A stretch of DNA of 64,000 nucleotides from Nostoc desertorum CM1-VF14 (GCA_019359245.1 JAHHHR010000004.1:186001-250000), one strand, 5' to 3'; positions 9,407 to 19,202 are shown, counted from the stretch's first letter. The notes: generated from the letters alone by a model not told the origin. A program made the numbers and translations.

Positions 9407-10825
9407 TTATGTGCTTGGAGAGGAAGTGGGGGTTACGGGTGTTGGCTCAGTTGGAGTTACGGGTGTTGGCTCAGTTGGAGTTACGGGTGTTGGCTCAGTC
9501 GGGGTTACGGGTGTTGGCTCAGTTGGAGTTACAGGTGTTGGCTCAGTTGGAGTTACGGGTATTGGCTCAGTTGGAGTTACGGGTGTTGGCTCAGTTGGAG
9601 TTACGGGTGTTGGCTCAGTTGGAGTTACGGGTGTTGGCTCAGTCGGGGTTACGGGTTTTGGCTCAGTCGGGGTTACGGGTTTTGGCTCAGTCGGGGTTAC
9701 GGGTTTTGGCTCAGTTGGGGTTACAGGTTTTGGCTCAGTTGGGGTTACAGGTTTTGGCTCAGTTGGGGTTACAGGTTTTGGCTCAGTTGGGGTTACGGGT
9801 GCTGGCTCAGATGGGGTTACGGGTGCTGGCTCAGTCGGGGTTACGGGTGCTGGGTCAGTTGGGGTTACGGGTGCTGGGTCAGTTGGGGTTACGGGTGCTG
9901 GGTCAGTTGGGGTTACGGGTGCTGGGTCAGTTGGGGTTACGGGTGCTGGGTCAGTTGGGGTGGCTGGTGATGTGTTATTTTGTGAATTTTTGTTTGTCGG
10001 ATTTTTTGTTGAGGAGTTTTGAGGTGTTGTTAGGGTTTCATTACTACTAGGCGAATTTGAAGGACTAGGAGTTAGCCTCACAAAAGAGGGGTTTTCAATT
10101 ACTCCCTCGCCTTTTATTGGTGGCTGTGCTTCTAAGGCCGCAGTAGTTTCGGCTTGAACACTAGTGATTGCTGGATCAGGTGTAGGCACAGGACTTTGCC
10201 TGTTCAAATCAAGTTCTCGAACCAGTTCGCTGGCTTCATAAAAATTTCTCAGATCAAAATCATATAACCTCTGAAATTTCCCTTTAATTATAATTATCAT
10301 CTGCCCAGCTTCCAGCACCTTAGTTTCAGAAGCATCTTTGTTAGAAACTTCAATGCCGCTATCTGTCAGCGCACCCACAATCGTGGTATCTGTTTGTTGG
10401 TCGTAGCGTACAAATAATGCTGAACCACGAATTGCTGCTGCTGCACTTGGTGTTTGTATGCGTGTTTGCCCTTTTCCTGGTGGGATGAGCAGCAACACAG
10501 TCCCATTTGACAGTTTAAAGTCGCGAGTCTTCGGTAAAAATTGAAATAACGCCTGTTCTCCAACTCGTGCCAAAGAGCCATCATTGAAACGTAAATCTGC
10601 TAGAGAAGCTCGACCAGTTGACAGCCCGTCCCCAGGAGTCATTGCATCTAATTTACGTGCAGGACGTTTCTTCAGTTTATCTTTGGGTATCAGTTGTACC
10701 ATGTTGCGGAGATCCTGAATCTCTGCTCGCGTTAGAGGAGTTATGGCACTTACCCGATTTGGCCAAGGCAGTACTATAACTCCCCATAAACCAATAACTA
10801 ATAGTGGAAACGATTTATAAAGCAT
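9407..10825 (-). CDS. FecR-domain protein with C-terminal Pro/Thr 8-residue repeats
   Basis: 472 residues. An N-terminal signal-like segment (LLVIGLWGVIVLPWPNRVSA) is followed by a FecR-type beta-rich domain (about 60-200: LADLRFNDGSLARVGEQA, IRGSALFVRY, VSNKDASETKVLEAGQM), a low-complexity linker rich in Ser, Asn and Pro, and 22 copies of PVTPTEPx to near the C-terminus. FecR domains in cyanobacteria usually belong to secreted or envelope proteins rather than to FecI anti-sigma systems, and no sigma factor is adjacent. The repeat probably forms an extended rod that spaces the domain from the envelope. A predicted barrel gene is divergent, about 650 bp away. Confidence 0.8.
   Translation of the reverse strand: MLYKSFPLLVIGLWGVIVLPWPNRVSAITPLTRAEIQDLRNMVQLIPKDKLKKRPARKLDAMTPGDGLSTGRASLADLRFNDGSLARVGEQALFQFLPKTRDFKLSNGTVLLLIPPGKGQTRIQTPSAAAAIRGSALFVRYDQQTDTTIVGALTDSGIEVSNKDASETKVLEAGQMIIIIKGKFQRLYDFDLRNFYEASELVRELDLNRQSPVPTPDPAITSVQAETTAALEAQPPIKGEGVIENPSFVRLTPSPSNSPSSNETLTTPQNSSTKNPTNKNSQNNTSPATPTDPAPVTPTDPAPVTPTDPAPVTPTDPAPVTPTDPAPVTPTEPAPVTPSEPAPVTPTEPKPVTPTEPKPVTPTEPKPVTPTEPKPVTPTEPKPVTPTEPKPVTPTEPTPVTPTEPTPVTPTEPTPVTPTEPIPVTPTEPTPVTPTEPTPVTPTEPTPVTPTEPTPVTPTEPTPVTPTSSPST
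9431..9958. repeat. 24-bp coding minisatellite, 22 units
   Basis: Twenty-two head-to-tail 24-bp units encode the PVTPTEPx repeat of the FecR protein. Units fall into three blocks by the last residue: seven Ala units (the first five with Asp for Glu), six Lys units, and nine Thr/Ile units. Because 24 is a multiple of 3, the opposite strand is open in all three frames here, producing false ORFs. Confidence 0.95.
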
Positions 10826-11473
10826 ATTTTGATAATTTTTGAGCTTTCACTAATATCAAAAAGATAGAAGATTTAAGCTAATGTTGATTGTTCCAGAGGT
10901 TTTTTGAAGCAAATTTAGTTGGAATTTCAGCTTATATTTAATACATAAAATAGATAAGAAATCAACTATATGGCTCATATTTGATTTTTGAAACAACTCA
11001 GCATATATATATTCCCTTTTTTCCTATTTCCTGCTCCTTCGGTACGTAATTATCTTCAGGAATCCGATTTGATTTCTATAGTATTTAGTTTATTTAAGTT
11101 TTTATACTGAAATTGACATCGTGTGCAATAAAGCCTGTGGCAGATTTAAAACTTAGTATTTGATATAAACAATTAAATAAGGAGTCTTTGACATATAATC
11201 CTTTCAATCATATTAGCCACAGGGTCATCAGTTATGCAAGACATATGTTGCTAGAGATTCGTTGTGGAATTACTCAATGGCTATATTTCACTAAATTTGA
11301 GGATAAATGCTATCGGGGCATTTCAGCTTTGCAAAACAATTTGAGAAAAAATCCGAAAAGCAGCAATTTGAATTTGTAGTTTCAGTATATACCTACAAAG
11401 CTAAAACAGATGTACTCAATTGTATATTCTGAATCGGAACTTCTGATGTAACTTGTGGGTCTACATTTGCCAA
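10826..11473. other. Divergent intergenic region
   Basis: AT-rich spacer between the FecR-protein gene and the barrel gene. It holds a 63-codon open frame at 11188-11379 with a TTG start and a GGAG only 3 nt away; I do not regard it as supported. No RNA gene is visible. Confidence 0.45.
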
Positions 11474-12799
11474 ATGCGATCAATGCGATCTAACCAGATG
11501 CGACTCAAAAACTGGAAAAATTTGTTTTTTTGTATTTTGTTAGCATCCAATGGTGGAAGCTGGTGTTGCATTAGAGTGGATGCAGCAGAATCTGCAAATA
11601 CAGATATCTGGCATCCTAAAAATTTAGCAAGCACACAGGTAACTTATCGGCAGTTATGTCAGAATTTGCAGCAAGAGGCAATTAACTCTTTGTGCAAGAA
11701 TTCCGGTGAGTCGCATACTTTAAACTCTCAGATGCCGTTGAATCTGACACAGCAAACGCCAGAAACGGCTCAAACCCCAGGTCAAACTGAAGAACCTGAA
11801 AATACTCAAAAGCAAAATGACTCTCCACAGTTAGAATTGCAGCCAAGTAATTTGCCTATATCTCCTTCAGACTCAAAAGAGCAACTATTAGAGGCACCTG
11901 AGATAAGTTATTCCCAAAGGCTAGAGAGGCTAATACAACTGCTACGATCGCCAAAACTACCCCCTGAGTCTGATAGCGATCGTGAATTGGGATTGCGGGT
12001 GCGGTTACGACCCCTAGAACAGCAGCTACCACCGATAGAACAACCCATAATACCTAAGTTTAAACCCATAGGCTATCTACAAGGCCGTGTAGGTTACTTC
12101 CAGACGACTAATATTTTTTCATCAAATGATAGTCCCATAGAAGATGGTTTAATTATTTCTGGACTAACACTAGCCTCTGCATATTTCCCTTTGGGGCCTA
12201 AAACTTTTTTAAACGGCTCAATTGATGGCAATCTGATTCGTTATATAAATCAGTCACAATACCATTATAATCAGGTAAGATTTAACCTCAGTATTTACCA
12301 GCATATATCCCAGCGAATGTTCACAGAAGTGAGTTTGAGCAATCAACAGTTATTTCATGCCAACAATAGCGATCGCCCTGATAGCTTCAAAGCAGGCGAT
12401 CGCTTTTTAAATGAGAATTCACTGCAACTGTCTTTGGGACGGCGAGATCCCTTAACTCCGAAATTAACGCTAGATAGCTTTTACGAATTGAGTGTCAATT
12501 TTGCTGACCCCCTAAATCGCAATCGGATAATCAATACTTTTTGGGTGTCTCTGAACTACTATTTGCAAAAGCCTCTCCAGGTTGGTATTAACTATCAGGG
12601 CAACTTCTCGGACTTTACACAGCGCGATCGAGAAGACCAATTTCATCGGCTATTCGGACACTTAAATTACCGAATATCTGATACCAGTAATTTGAATGTA
12701 CAGGCTGGAGGAAGTTTAGGTAGTTCAACCGCTGAAAACATTGATTTTGATGGCTGGTTCTTCAGTATTAATTACAGTTTGCAATTAGGTCAGTTTTGA
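11474..12799 (+). CDS. Predicted outer-membrane beta-barrel protein
   Basis: About 441 residues. The N-terminus (RLKNWKNLFFCILLASNGG) looks like a signal peptide with cleavage near VDAAES. A Gln/Pro/Ser-rich linker follows (about 75-165). From about residue 205 the protein consists of alternating polar/hydrophobic strands (GYLQGRVGYFQTTNIF, FLNGSIDGNLIRYI, QVRFNLSIYQHI, FTEVSLSNQQLF, NTFWVSLNYYL, QVGINYQGNF, FFSINYSLQLGQF) and ends in a C-terminal Phe, the signature of BAM-inserted barrels. Several ATGs are possible (11474, 11483, 11498) besides TTG 11453. Function is unknown; a link to the divergent FecR protein is plausible only by position. Confidence 0.75.
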   Translation: MRSMRSNQMRLKNWKNLFFCILLASNGGSWCCIRVDAAESANTDIWHPKNLASTQVTYRQLCQNLQQEAINSLCKNSGESHTLNSQMPLNLTQQTPETAQTPGQTEEPENTQKQNDSPQLELQPSNLPISPSDSKEQLLEAPEISYSQRLERLIQLLRSPKLPPESDSDRELGLRVRLRPLEQQLPPIEQPIIPKFKPIGYLQGRVGYFQTTNIFSSNDSPIEDGLIISGLTLASAYFPLGPKTFLNGSIDGNLIRYINQSQYHYNQVRFNLSIYQHISQRMFTEVSLSNQQLFHANNSDRPDSFKAGDRFLNENSLQLSLGRRDPLTPKLTLDSFYELSVNFADPLNRNRIINTFWVSLNYYLQKPLQVGINYQGNFSDFTQRDREDQFHRLFGHLNYRISDTSNLNVQAGGSLGSSTAENIDFDGWFFSINYSLQLGQF

Positions 12800-12806
12800 A
12801 TTTGTC

Positions 12807-12837
12807 ATTAGTCATTTGTTAAAAACCCATGACTAAT
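12807..12837. terminator. Bidirectional hairpin between convergent genes
   Basis: A perfect 9-bp stem ATTAGTCAT / ATGACTAAT with a 13-nt loop lies between the convergent stop codons of the barrel and rhodanese genes. It is built from the same heptamer repeat seen elsewhere and probably serves both genes as a terminator. Confidence 0.5.
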
Positions 12838-12839
12838 CA

Positions 12840-13661
12840 CTATAAATAAGAAATCCAATCACTCCAACTGCCAGCATAAAGTTTACCCTTACTAATGCCA
12901 GCTAATTCTAAAGAAAGTAAATTTACGCAAGCAGTAACGCCAGAACCGCAATAAACCAAGATTTCTTCAGCTGTTTCTAGTTGTTCCCATCGACAGCGTT
13001 GTTCCTCTTGAGAAAGTAGGTAGCCGGAAGAGTCTGTAACTTCTTGCCAAGGATAGTTGATTGCACCAGGAATATGTCCGGCAATTTTATCAATTGGCTC
13101 TCGTTCACCTCGGTACCGCTCACTTTCCCTTGAATCTACCAATACTACCTCGTGGCTATCTTTTCGGCTTTTCACTGCTGTAATATCTACCACCTTTTCT
13201 GTTTGCACTTGAGCTACAAACGTACCCATTCGGGGTTGAGGAACGACATCCGTAACAGGGTACCCAGCTTTTTCCCATCCAGCCAAGCCTCCATCCAGTA
13301 CCGCGACTTGCTCATGTCCTAAATAGCGCAAAAGCCACCATAAACGAGCCGCAAAGGCAAAGCGCGAATCATCATAAGCTACAACTAAAGTTTTTTGGTA
13401 ATTTACCCCAATAGCTGCAAATTTGTTAGCGATATCATTAGGGTTAGGTAAAGGATGTCTCCCACCATGCTTACCTACTGGACTAGAAAGATCCTGATTT
13501 AAATCTAGGTAATATGACCCTTTAATATGGCTTGTTTGATACTGTTGTTGTCCTAGTTCTGGATCGGCTAAAGAAAAGCGACAATCAACAATCATGACTT
13601 GCGGATCTTCTAGATGTTCAAATAGCCAAGCTGGCGAAACGACAAATTGGGAATTGGACAT
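12840..13661 (-). CDS. Two-domain sulfurtransferase (rhodanese / mercaptopyruvate type)
   Basis: 273 residues with two rhodanese domains. The inactive N-terminal domain carries VIVDCRFSL and DLSSPVGKHGGRHPLP; the C-terminal domain has the active-site loop YCGSGVTACVN, with Cys as persulfide carrier. The loop CGSGVTA fits 3-mercaptopyruvate sulfurtransferase (SseA-like), while CRKGVTA would fit thiosulfate sulfurtransferase. It moves sulfane sulfur to cyanide, thiols or protein acceptors in the cytoplasm. It is divergent from the tRNA-modification gene at 13696 (34 bp apart), which is suggestive because tRNA thiolation also uses persulfide sulfur. Confidence 0.88.
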   Translation of the reverse strand: MSNSQFVVSPAWLFEHLEDPQVMIVDCRFSLADPELGQQQYQTSHIKGSYYLDLNQDLSSPVGKHGGRHPLPNPNDIANKFAAIGVNYQKTLVVAYDDSRFAFAARLWWLLRYLGHEQVAVLDGGLAGWEKAGYPVTDVVPQPRMGTFVAQVQTEKVVDITAVKSRKDSHEVVLVDSRESERYRGEREPIDKIAGHIPGAINYPWQEVTDSSGYLLSQEEQRCRWEQLETAEEILVYCGSGVTACVNLLSLELAGISKGKLYAGSWSDWISYL

Positions 13662-13695
13662 GAGGCATTAGCCATTATTTAGTTTTACTAATAAA

Positions 13696-14658
13696 ATGTC
13701 AGACTTAGAGAATTTTACACCTAAGCAAACAGCAGATGGTTCCTTCACCTTTGTCTCTCAAGAGTTTGGTGAATCCTTTCACAGCCATTATGGAGCTAGG
13801 CAAGAGAGTTTTTTCAAGTTTGTGGAACCTACTCAATTGGCTACAGCCGCGCAAAAACCTGTTGTGCGACTGTTGGATATTTGTTATGGTCTAGGATACA
13901 ACACAGCTGCTGCTTTGCAGAAAATTTGGGGAGTGAATCCCAACTGTTATGTTGAAGTAATTGGTTTAGAACTGAATCCAGGGGTTCCACAAGCTGCCAT
14001 CGCTCATCACTTGTTTGACAATTGGAACTGTAACTATATTGAAATTTTCTCCCGGCTAGCTTTTGAACATCAAGTGCAAACACCTTGTCTAAAAGCAAAG
14101 CTACTAATTGGGGATGCTAGAAATACGATTGCGCTAGTACATAAGTTGGATTTCTTTGCAGATGCAATTTTCCTCGATCCCTTTTCACCGCCTCAATGTC
14201 CTCAATTATGGACTGTTGAATTTATTAAACAACTATCATTCTGTTTAGATCAAGATGGTTTATTAGCCACCTATTCTTGTGCTGCTGCTGTACGCACAGC
14301 ACTTTTGTCTGCTGGTTTAGTAATTGGTTCTACCCCACCTGTAGGAAGGCGATCGCCTGGTACTGTAGCAGCACATTCTGGGAGTGCTGAGTTAAAAGAC
14401 CACTCAGTACGGGCTAAATACCGCGCTAACAGCAATCAGCACCTAGCGCTCACTCCCCTCTCGCAAGTCGAAACAGAACACTTGTTAACCCGTGCTGCCA
14501 TTCCTTATCGTGATCCTGGATTAAGCGATTCAACCGAAGTTATAGTGATGCGGCGACAACAAGAGCAACAAGCCTCTTCACTCGAACCCACCTCCCGTTG
14601 GCGAAAAAGGTGGCTGTTGGGAACACAAGGTAGGGATTTTATCGGAAGTAGTTTTTAA
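13696..14658 (+). CDS. mnmD: MnmC-type methyltransferase (MnmD-like)
   Basis: 320 residues with a DUF752 SAM-dependent methyltransferase fold: FGESFHSHYGARQES at the N-terminus, the SAM site LLDICYGLGYNTA, then IGLELNP, LLIGDARN and the family hallmark DAIFLDPFSPPQCPQLWT. PVGRRSPGTVA is the conserved C-terminal element. MnmD is the stand-alone form of the MnmC methyltransferase domain that makes 5-methylaminomethyl-(2-thio)uridine at tRNA position 34. No FAD oxidase domain is fused, as is normal for cyanobacteria. The stretch after about residue 240 is divergent. Confidence 0.82.
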   Translation: MSDLENFTPKQTADGSFTFVSQEFGESFHSHYGARQESFFKFVEPTQLATAAQKPVVRLLDICYGLGYNTAAALQKIWGVNPNCYVEVIGLELNPGVPQAAIAHHLFDNWNCNYIEIFSRLAFEHQVQTPCLKAKLLIGDARNTIALVHKLDFFADAIFLDPFSPPQCPQLWTVEFIKQLSFCLDQDGLLATYSCAAAVRTALLSAGLVIGSTPPVGRRSPGTVAAHSGSAELKDHSVRAKYRANSNQHLALTPLSQVETEHLLTRAAIPYRDPGLSDSTEVIVMRRQQEQQASSLEPTSRWRKRWLLGTQGRDFIGSSF

Positions 14659-15126
14659 TTTCCCTTTTAGATACTCAAGTAACAAGTTTTTCTGATGTAA
14701 ATGAACAAGAACTACGATAGTATATAATTTTACATTCAATTTATCAGTGTTTGAATATTACAATAACTGAGTAAGTAAAAATACATAGACTTAATGATGA
14801 CCATAAATGCTTCTAAATAAAAACCCTATAGTTTGATCTAAAGCAACCAATTTTAGCCATTTATGGCACTATTGTGTGAAAAAACCTCAGTAAAAATTCT
14901 GATTTAATATTTGTTCAAATTTATCATACTTGAATTAGAAGCAAAAAATTTGACAACAAGATATCCCTTGTTCGTAAGATAAAAGATACACGCTGCGAAA
15001 AACTTAGTTCGGCAGCTTGACATCATGCATAATCCCTATTGAAACTCTGGCTCAGATACAGTTGAATATTAAATTTGTTTTTGAAATCTGACACTGTTAA
15101 CTTGTGCAAAAACTTGGAGTGCCTTT
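14659..15126. other. Intergenic region
   Basis: About 470 bp, AT-rich, with no open frame or hairpin that I would call. It should hold the promoter of the following response regulator. Confidence 0.45.
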
Positions 15127-16359
15127 GTGATTCAATGGAAATCCAACCATACAGGCTTTACAGAACAAATTGTTAGTGGGTCAAACCCCATTAGCACAGT
15201 GAAGAGTATCGGTTCAAATCGTGCTGTACGGTCGCAAAATAATGCGGAGGCTTATTCTTTAAGCTTATCTCAAGAAGACCTTATGGTTAAAGATAACCAA
15301 GCAGTGTCTTCTTGGATAAAAGTTGATGTTAATTGTGGTGATGATTCATTGGTTTCTAGAACACTACAAGCCGAAGGTTCTAAAGTGAATGGGTTTGATT
15401 TAGATCCGCCAAAAGTTTTAGTAGTTGACGATCATGCCGCCAGTCGGATGACTGCTGTTGCGCTGTTGGGGGTGGAAGGATACGAAGTGATTGAGGCGGA
15501 CAGTGGTTCTACTGTTATAGGATTGGTAACTCAAAAACAGCCAGATTTGATTTTGCTGGATGTGATGATGCCAGGGATGGATGGATTTCAAGTGTGCCAA
15601 TTGCTCAAGCAGGATGAGCAGACTAGGCTAATCCCAGTGATTTTTATAACGGCCTTAAATGACAGGCGATCGCGTATTCGAGGAATTGAAGTTGGCGCAG
15701 ATGATTTTCTCACCAAACCCTTTGATCGTGTGGAACTGGCAGCGCGTGTAAAGTCCTTAGTGCGGCAGAAGCGTCTGAACGAAGATTTAGACCATGCTGA
15801 ACAAGTACTATTTTCCATTGCCATGTCGATTGAAAGTCGCGATCCCAATACAGGCAACCATTGTGAACGCTTGGTAAAACTGGGACAAGTTTTTGGTGAA
15901 TACCTCAACCTCTCACGCTACCAAATTCGAGATTTGAGGTGGGGTGGTTATCTCCACGATATTGGTAAGGTGGGCATTCCCGATGCAGTGCTGCTGAAAA
16001 AAGGTAAACTCACCCCGGAAGATTGGAAAATCATGCAGCAGCATGTTTTGATTGGAGAAAAAATTTGCCAACCACTACGGAGTATGCGGGGTGTAATTCC
16101 CATTATTCGCCATCACCACGAACGCTGGGATGGCTCAGGTTACCCAGATGGACTCAAGGAAGATGAGATTCCTTACCTGGCGCAAGTATTCCAGCTAATT
16201 GATATTTACGATGCCTTGACTAGCGAACGACCTTATAAAAGAGCTTTTACTTCAGCAGAAGCACTTTCAATAATGCAAGAAGAAGCTGATTCCGGTTGGC
16301 GTAATCCCAAATTAATGCAGCAGTTTGCGGAGTTTATTGTATATTTCACTCTTCTATGA
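15127..16359 (+). CDS. Response regulator with HD-GYP c-di-GMP phosphodiesterase domain
   Basis: 410 residues. A 95-residue polar N-terminal extension of unknown role is followed by a receiver domain (about 97-215; DD at VVDDHAAS, phospho-acceptor Asp in ILLDVMMPGMDG, Lys in LTKPFD) and an HD-GYP domain (about 225-405) with HDIGKVGIPD, the metal ligands in IIRHHHERWDGSGYPDG and DIYDALTSERPYK. The complete HD, HHExxDGSGYP and DxxDALTS motifs predict an active cyclic-di-GMP phosphodiesterase controlled by phosphorylation. GTG 15127 gives the longest form; ATG 15283 would remove 52 residues of the extension. No cognate kinase is adjacent. Confidence 0.9.
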   Translation: MIQWKSNHTGFTEQIVSGSNPISTVKSIGSNRAVRSQNNAEAYSLSLSQEDLMVKDNQAVSSWIKVDVNCGDDSLVSRTLQAEGSKVNGFDLDPPKVLVVDDHAASRMTAVALLGVEGYEVIEADSGSTVIGLVTQKQPDLILLDVMMPGMDGFQVCQLLKQDEQTRLIPVIFITALNDRRSRIRGIEVGADDFLTKPFDRVELAARVKSLVRQKRLNEDLDHAEQVLFSIAMSIESRDPNTGNHCERLVKLGQVFGEYLNLSRYQIRDLRWGGYLHDIGKVGIPDAVLLKKGKLTPEDWKIMQQHVLIGEKICQPLRSMRGVIPIIRHHHERWDGSGYPDGLKEDEIPYLAQVFQLIDIYDALTSERPYKRAFTSAEALSIMQEEADSGWRNPKLMQQFAEFIVYFTLL

Positions 16360-16440
16360 TTAGCTGGTATAGATTTGAGCCTACATTTTCAAAGTACCAA
16401 CAGCATTAATCATAATTTCATTGATAGCTGATAGCTAATT

Positions 16441-17793
16441 ATGGTAGTTGTAGCAATTTTAGCGGCGGGACGCGGCACACGGATGAAATCACGCTTACCC
16501 AAGGTTTTACATTCTTTGGGCGGGCGATCGCTAGTCGAGAGAGTTCTCGAAAGTGTAGAACCACTTTCGCCCTCACGGCGAATCGTGATTGTAGGGTATC
16601 AGTCCGAGGAAGTGCGAGCCGCCATGCATTCAATTCCCAGCTTGGAGTTTGTCGAACAGACTGTGCAACTAGGGACAGGTCATGCCATCCAGCAATTACT
16701 TCCTCACTTGGAAGACTACACAGGTGATTTGCTGATACTTAACGGCGATTTACCGTTGATACGCAGCGAAACTCTTCAGCAGATGTTACAAACTCACACC
16801 CGAAATAAAAACGCTGCCACTATTCTCACCTCGCACCTACCCGACCCCACAGGCTACGGGCGAGTTTTTTGTAACGATGAAAATATTGTGCAGCAAATGG
16901 TCGAACACAAAGATTGTACTGCTGCTCAAAGAGAAAATCACCGGATTAACGCTGGAGTTTACTGCTTCCGTTGGCCAGATTTAGCAAAGGTGCTTCCTCA
17001 CATACAAGCAAACAATGCTCAAAAAGAATACTATCTCACTGATGCTGTAACTCAAGCGGGAAAAGTTATGGCAGTAGATGTGGAAGATTACCAAGAAATT
17101 CTCGGCATCAATGATCGCCTGCAACTAGCCACAGCTTACGAAATTTTGCAAAAACGAGTTAAGGAAAAATGGATGCTGGCGGGTGTCACCCTCATCGACC
17201 CCACCAGCATTACCATTGATGAAACTGTAGAGTTACAGCCGGATGTAATTATTGAACCCCAAACTCATCTGCGGGGAAATACAGTGATTCAAACAGGAAG
17301 TCACATTGGGCCGGGAAGTTTAATTGAAAATAGCCAGTTGGCTAAAAATGTCACGGTGCAATATTCAGTGGTAGTAAATAGTACTGTGCAGGCGGGAAGC
17401 CGAATTGGTCCTTATACTCATTTGCGCGGTCAGGTACAAGTGGGTGCTGGTTGCCGTGTAGGGAATTTTGTGGAATTGAAAAATACGCAATTAGGCGATC
17501 GCACAAATGCTGCACATTTGTCGTATATAGGCGATACCGTTGTCGGCAATCAGGTGAATATTGGTGCTGGCACAATTACTGCCAATTATGACGGCGTGAA
17601 GAAACACCGTACAAAAATAGGCGATCGCACAAAAACCGGCGCCAATAGCGTTTTAGTGGCTCCAATCACCTTGGGAGATGATGTGTACATTGCCGCTGGT
17701 TCTACTGTTACCGAAGATGTACCTGATGATTCTCTGGTAATTGCCCGTAGTCGTCAAGTGGTGAAACCAGCTTGGCGCAAGAAAAGCCAATAA
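16441..17793 (+). CDS. glmU: Bifunctional UDP-N-acetylglucosamine pyrophosphorylase / glucosamine-1-P acetyltransferase
   Basis: 450 residues, typical length. The N-terminal uridyltransferase has [33 protein letters not shown] and GYGRV; the C-terminal left-handed beta-helix has hexapeptide repeats and the acetyl-transfer site [14 protein letters not shown] with [11 protein letters not shown]. It makes UDP-GlcNAc for peptidoglycan and lipopolysaccharide in the cytoplasm. Confidence 0.96.
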   Translation: MVVVAILAAGRGTRMKSRLPKVLHSLGGRSLVERVLESVEPLSPSRRIVIVGYQSEEVRAAMHSIPSLEFVEQTVQLGTGHAIQQLLPHLEDYTGDLLILNGDLPLIRSETLQQMLQTHTRNKNAATILTSHLPDPTGYGRVFCNDENIVQQMVEHKDCTAAQRENHRINAGVYCFRWPDLAKVLPHIQANNAQKEYYLTDAVTQAGKVMAVDVEDYQEILGINDRLQLATAYEILQKRVKEKWMLAGVTLIDPTSITIDETVELQPDVIIEPQTHLRGNTVIQTGSHIGPGSLIENSQLAKNVTVQYSVVVNSTVQAGSRIGPYTHLRGQVQVGAGCRVGNFVELKNTQLGDRTNAAHLSYIGDTVVGNQVNIGAGTITANYDGVKKHRTKIGDRTKTGANSVLVAPITLGDDVYIAAGSTVTEDVPDDSLVIARSRQVVKPAWRKKSQ

Positions 17794-17966
17794 ACAAGCG
17801 CCGCAAATCTGGTGGTTATTACTTGAATCAGGCAGAATTAATCGATATTCTGCAACAAGGATATCAAGTGGCACTGAAAATAGCGGCGCTAGAAGCTTTT
17901 GTTCGCGCAGCGTTCCGCAGGAAGGGGCGTTATGAAGCCCAAGAATTGGCTGCAATGGTTGACTGA
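17772..17966 (+). CDS. Possible small protein overlapping the glmU end
   Basis: A 64-codon frame, TTG at 17772 (22-bp overlap with glmU) or TTG at 17823. The peptide is basic (NKRRKSGG) followed by an amphipathic helix ([20 protein letters not shown]) and [14 protein letters not shown]. The helical pattern looks protein-like, but part of it (TTCGCGCAGCGTTCCGCAGG) matches a common Nostoc intergenic repeat, so a repeat-derived pseudo-ORF is an equal possibility. No function is suggested. Confidence 0.35.
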   Translation: MAQEKPINKRRKSGGYYLNQAELIDILQQGYQVALKIAALEAFVRAAFRRKGRYEAQELAAMVD

Positions 17967-18002
17967 CTAGGAAAAAATCTTAACTCAGGCGCTAGAATTT
18001 AT

Positions 18003-18956
18003 TCAACAATAGCCAATCAATTCACTATCATTCCATTCCAAAGTGTCACCAATTTTTTCGCCGTCATGGTAGGCGGCGAGTAAGATTTCGCTAGTTTTAC
18101 CCCAAGCGATCGCTCCACTGACATCTAAAGCGATCGCTCCCAAATCCCGTTTGTTCTGGTGCGCTTCTCCAAAGGATCGCTGCATGGACTCTTTCAGGGA
18201 CATTCCATCAGTGACACGTACTACAATTCGGGGAGCTAAACACTCATCGATGATATCTTCGCCAATGCCAGTACAGCTAACACCTGCATTACTAGTAGCA
18301 TAATTACCTGCTGGCATCGCAGAATCACTTACCCTGCCAATTCGCTCAAAGCCCTTACCACCAGTAGAAGTGCCAGCAGCTAGCCTACCAAATGCATCTA
18401 AAGCTACCACACCGATAGTGCCGCGTCCAGCATTGCTGGTTTCTACGAGTTCGGGTTCTGCTACTACACCAGCCATTGCGCTTTTAAAATTATCCTGGCG
18501 CTCTTGTATCCACTCTTGTAACCGCAAATCAGTTAAAGCGTTATAGCTGGGAATTTGCATTTCCCGCGCCAATTCAGCCGAGCCAAAATCTGATAGCACT
18601 CGGTCTGGCGAGTTTTGCAAAAATTGTGCCAACTCAATGGGATTTTTCACCCGCGAAATATTAATTACACCACTAAACCGTCCTAATGCACCATCCATCA
18701 AAGAAGCGCTCATGCGGATTTGCCCATCAGATTGTAGTACTGAACCAGTACCAGCATTAAAGCGGGGATTATCTTCGAGCATGTGGCAACCATGCACCAC
18801 CGCTTCTGAAGCAGTTGCTCCGCATAATAGTAGAGAATAGACTTCTTCTATTACTGTATGGAGCGATCGGCGCACCGCTTCCAATCCGCCTTTACCGTGG
18901 AGAGAACTACCAGCCCCCCCATGAATAATTAATTTAGGTTGCACGTGTGACTCCAT
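18003..18956 (-). CDS. iaaA: Isoaspartyl peptidase / plant-type L-asparaginase
   Basis: 317 residues, an N-terminal nucleophile hydrolase that removes isoaspartyl residues from peptides and hydrolyses asparagine. The precursor is expected to autocleave before the Thr of GRGTIGVVALD, giving alpha and beta chains. Supporting motifs are LIIHGGAGS at the start, NPRFNAGTGSVLQ, AAGTSTGGKGFERIGRVSDS and SCTGIGEDI. Cytoplasmic. It may also take part in breakdown of beta-aspartyl-arginine from cyanophycin, a nitrogen store of these bacteria; that role is inferred from the family. Confidence 0.92.
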   Translation of the reverse strand: MESHVQPKLIIHGGAGSSLHGKGGLEAVRRSLHTVIEEVYSLLLCGATASEAVVHGCHMLEDNPRFNAGTGSVLQSDGQIRMSASLMDGALGRFSGVINISRVKNPIELAQFLQNSPDRVLSDFGSAELAREMQIPSYNALTDLRLQEWIQERQDNFKSAMAGVVAEPELVETSNAGRGTIGVVALDAFGRLAAGTSTGGKGFERIGRVSDSAMPAGNYATSNAGVSCTGIGEDIIDECLAPRIVVRVTDGMSLKESMQRSFGEAHQNKRDLGAIALDVSGAIAWGKTSEILLAAYHDGEKIGDTLEWNDSELIGYC

Positions 18957-19046
18957 TAATCTCTTGCGCTATTTGCGTCTGTGTTGCGGTTAATTTCATT
19001 AGGGATTAGGTATTGGAAAGAATTCATTACCTAGTCCTCAGTCCCT

Positions 19047-19202
19047 TTAAGTTTTCGCTTCAGAACGGCGACGACGACAACGTTCTGAGCAGTATTTCAC
19101 ATCGTCCCAACAATCTTGCCACTTTTTACGCCATGTGAAAGGACGTTGACATACCGGACAGATTTTTGTAGGCAGGTCAGATTTAGAATGAACACGTCCC
19201 AT
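19047..19202 (-). CDS. DUF2256 small zinc-finger-like protein
   Basis: A 51-residue gene below usual length cut-offs. The reading [19 protein letters not shown] continues with [19 protein letters not shown] and [11 protein letters not shown]. The pattern C-P-V-C...PFTWRKKW...W..VKYCS.RCR is that of DUF2256, a family of tiny proteins with four cysteines likely binding zinc, found near cryptochrome or glutathione genes in many bacteria. Function is unknown. It has its own ATG at 19202 and lies 90 bp beyond the start of iaaA. Confidence 0.85.
   Translation of the reverse strand: MGRVHSKSDLPTKICPVCQRPFTWRKKWQDCWDDVKYCSERCRRRRSEAKT

Noticed and set aside
9431..9958. Regular repeats resembling a CRISPR array
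   Set aside because: Units are directly adjacent without spacers, are in frame with a coding sequence, and no cas genes are near.
9371..10050. Three overlapping plus-strand ORFs of about 200 codons
   Set aside because: They are frames opposite the 24-bp minisatellite of the FecR gene; the unit length is a multiple of three, so all frames stay open. The peptides are pure repeats.
11188..11379. 63-codon ORF with TTG start
   Set aside because: Shine-Dalgarno only 3 nt from the start and no family resemblance.
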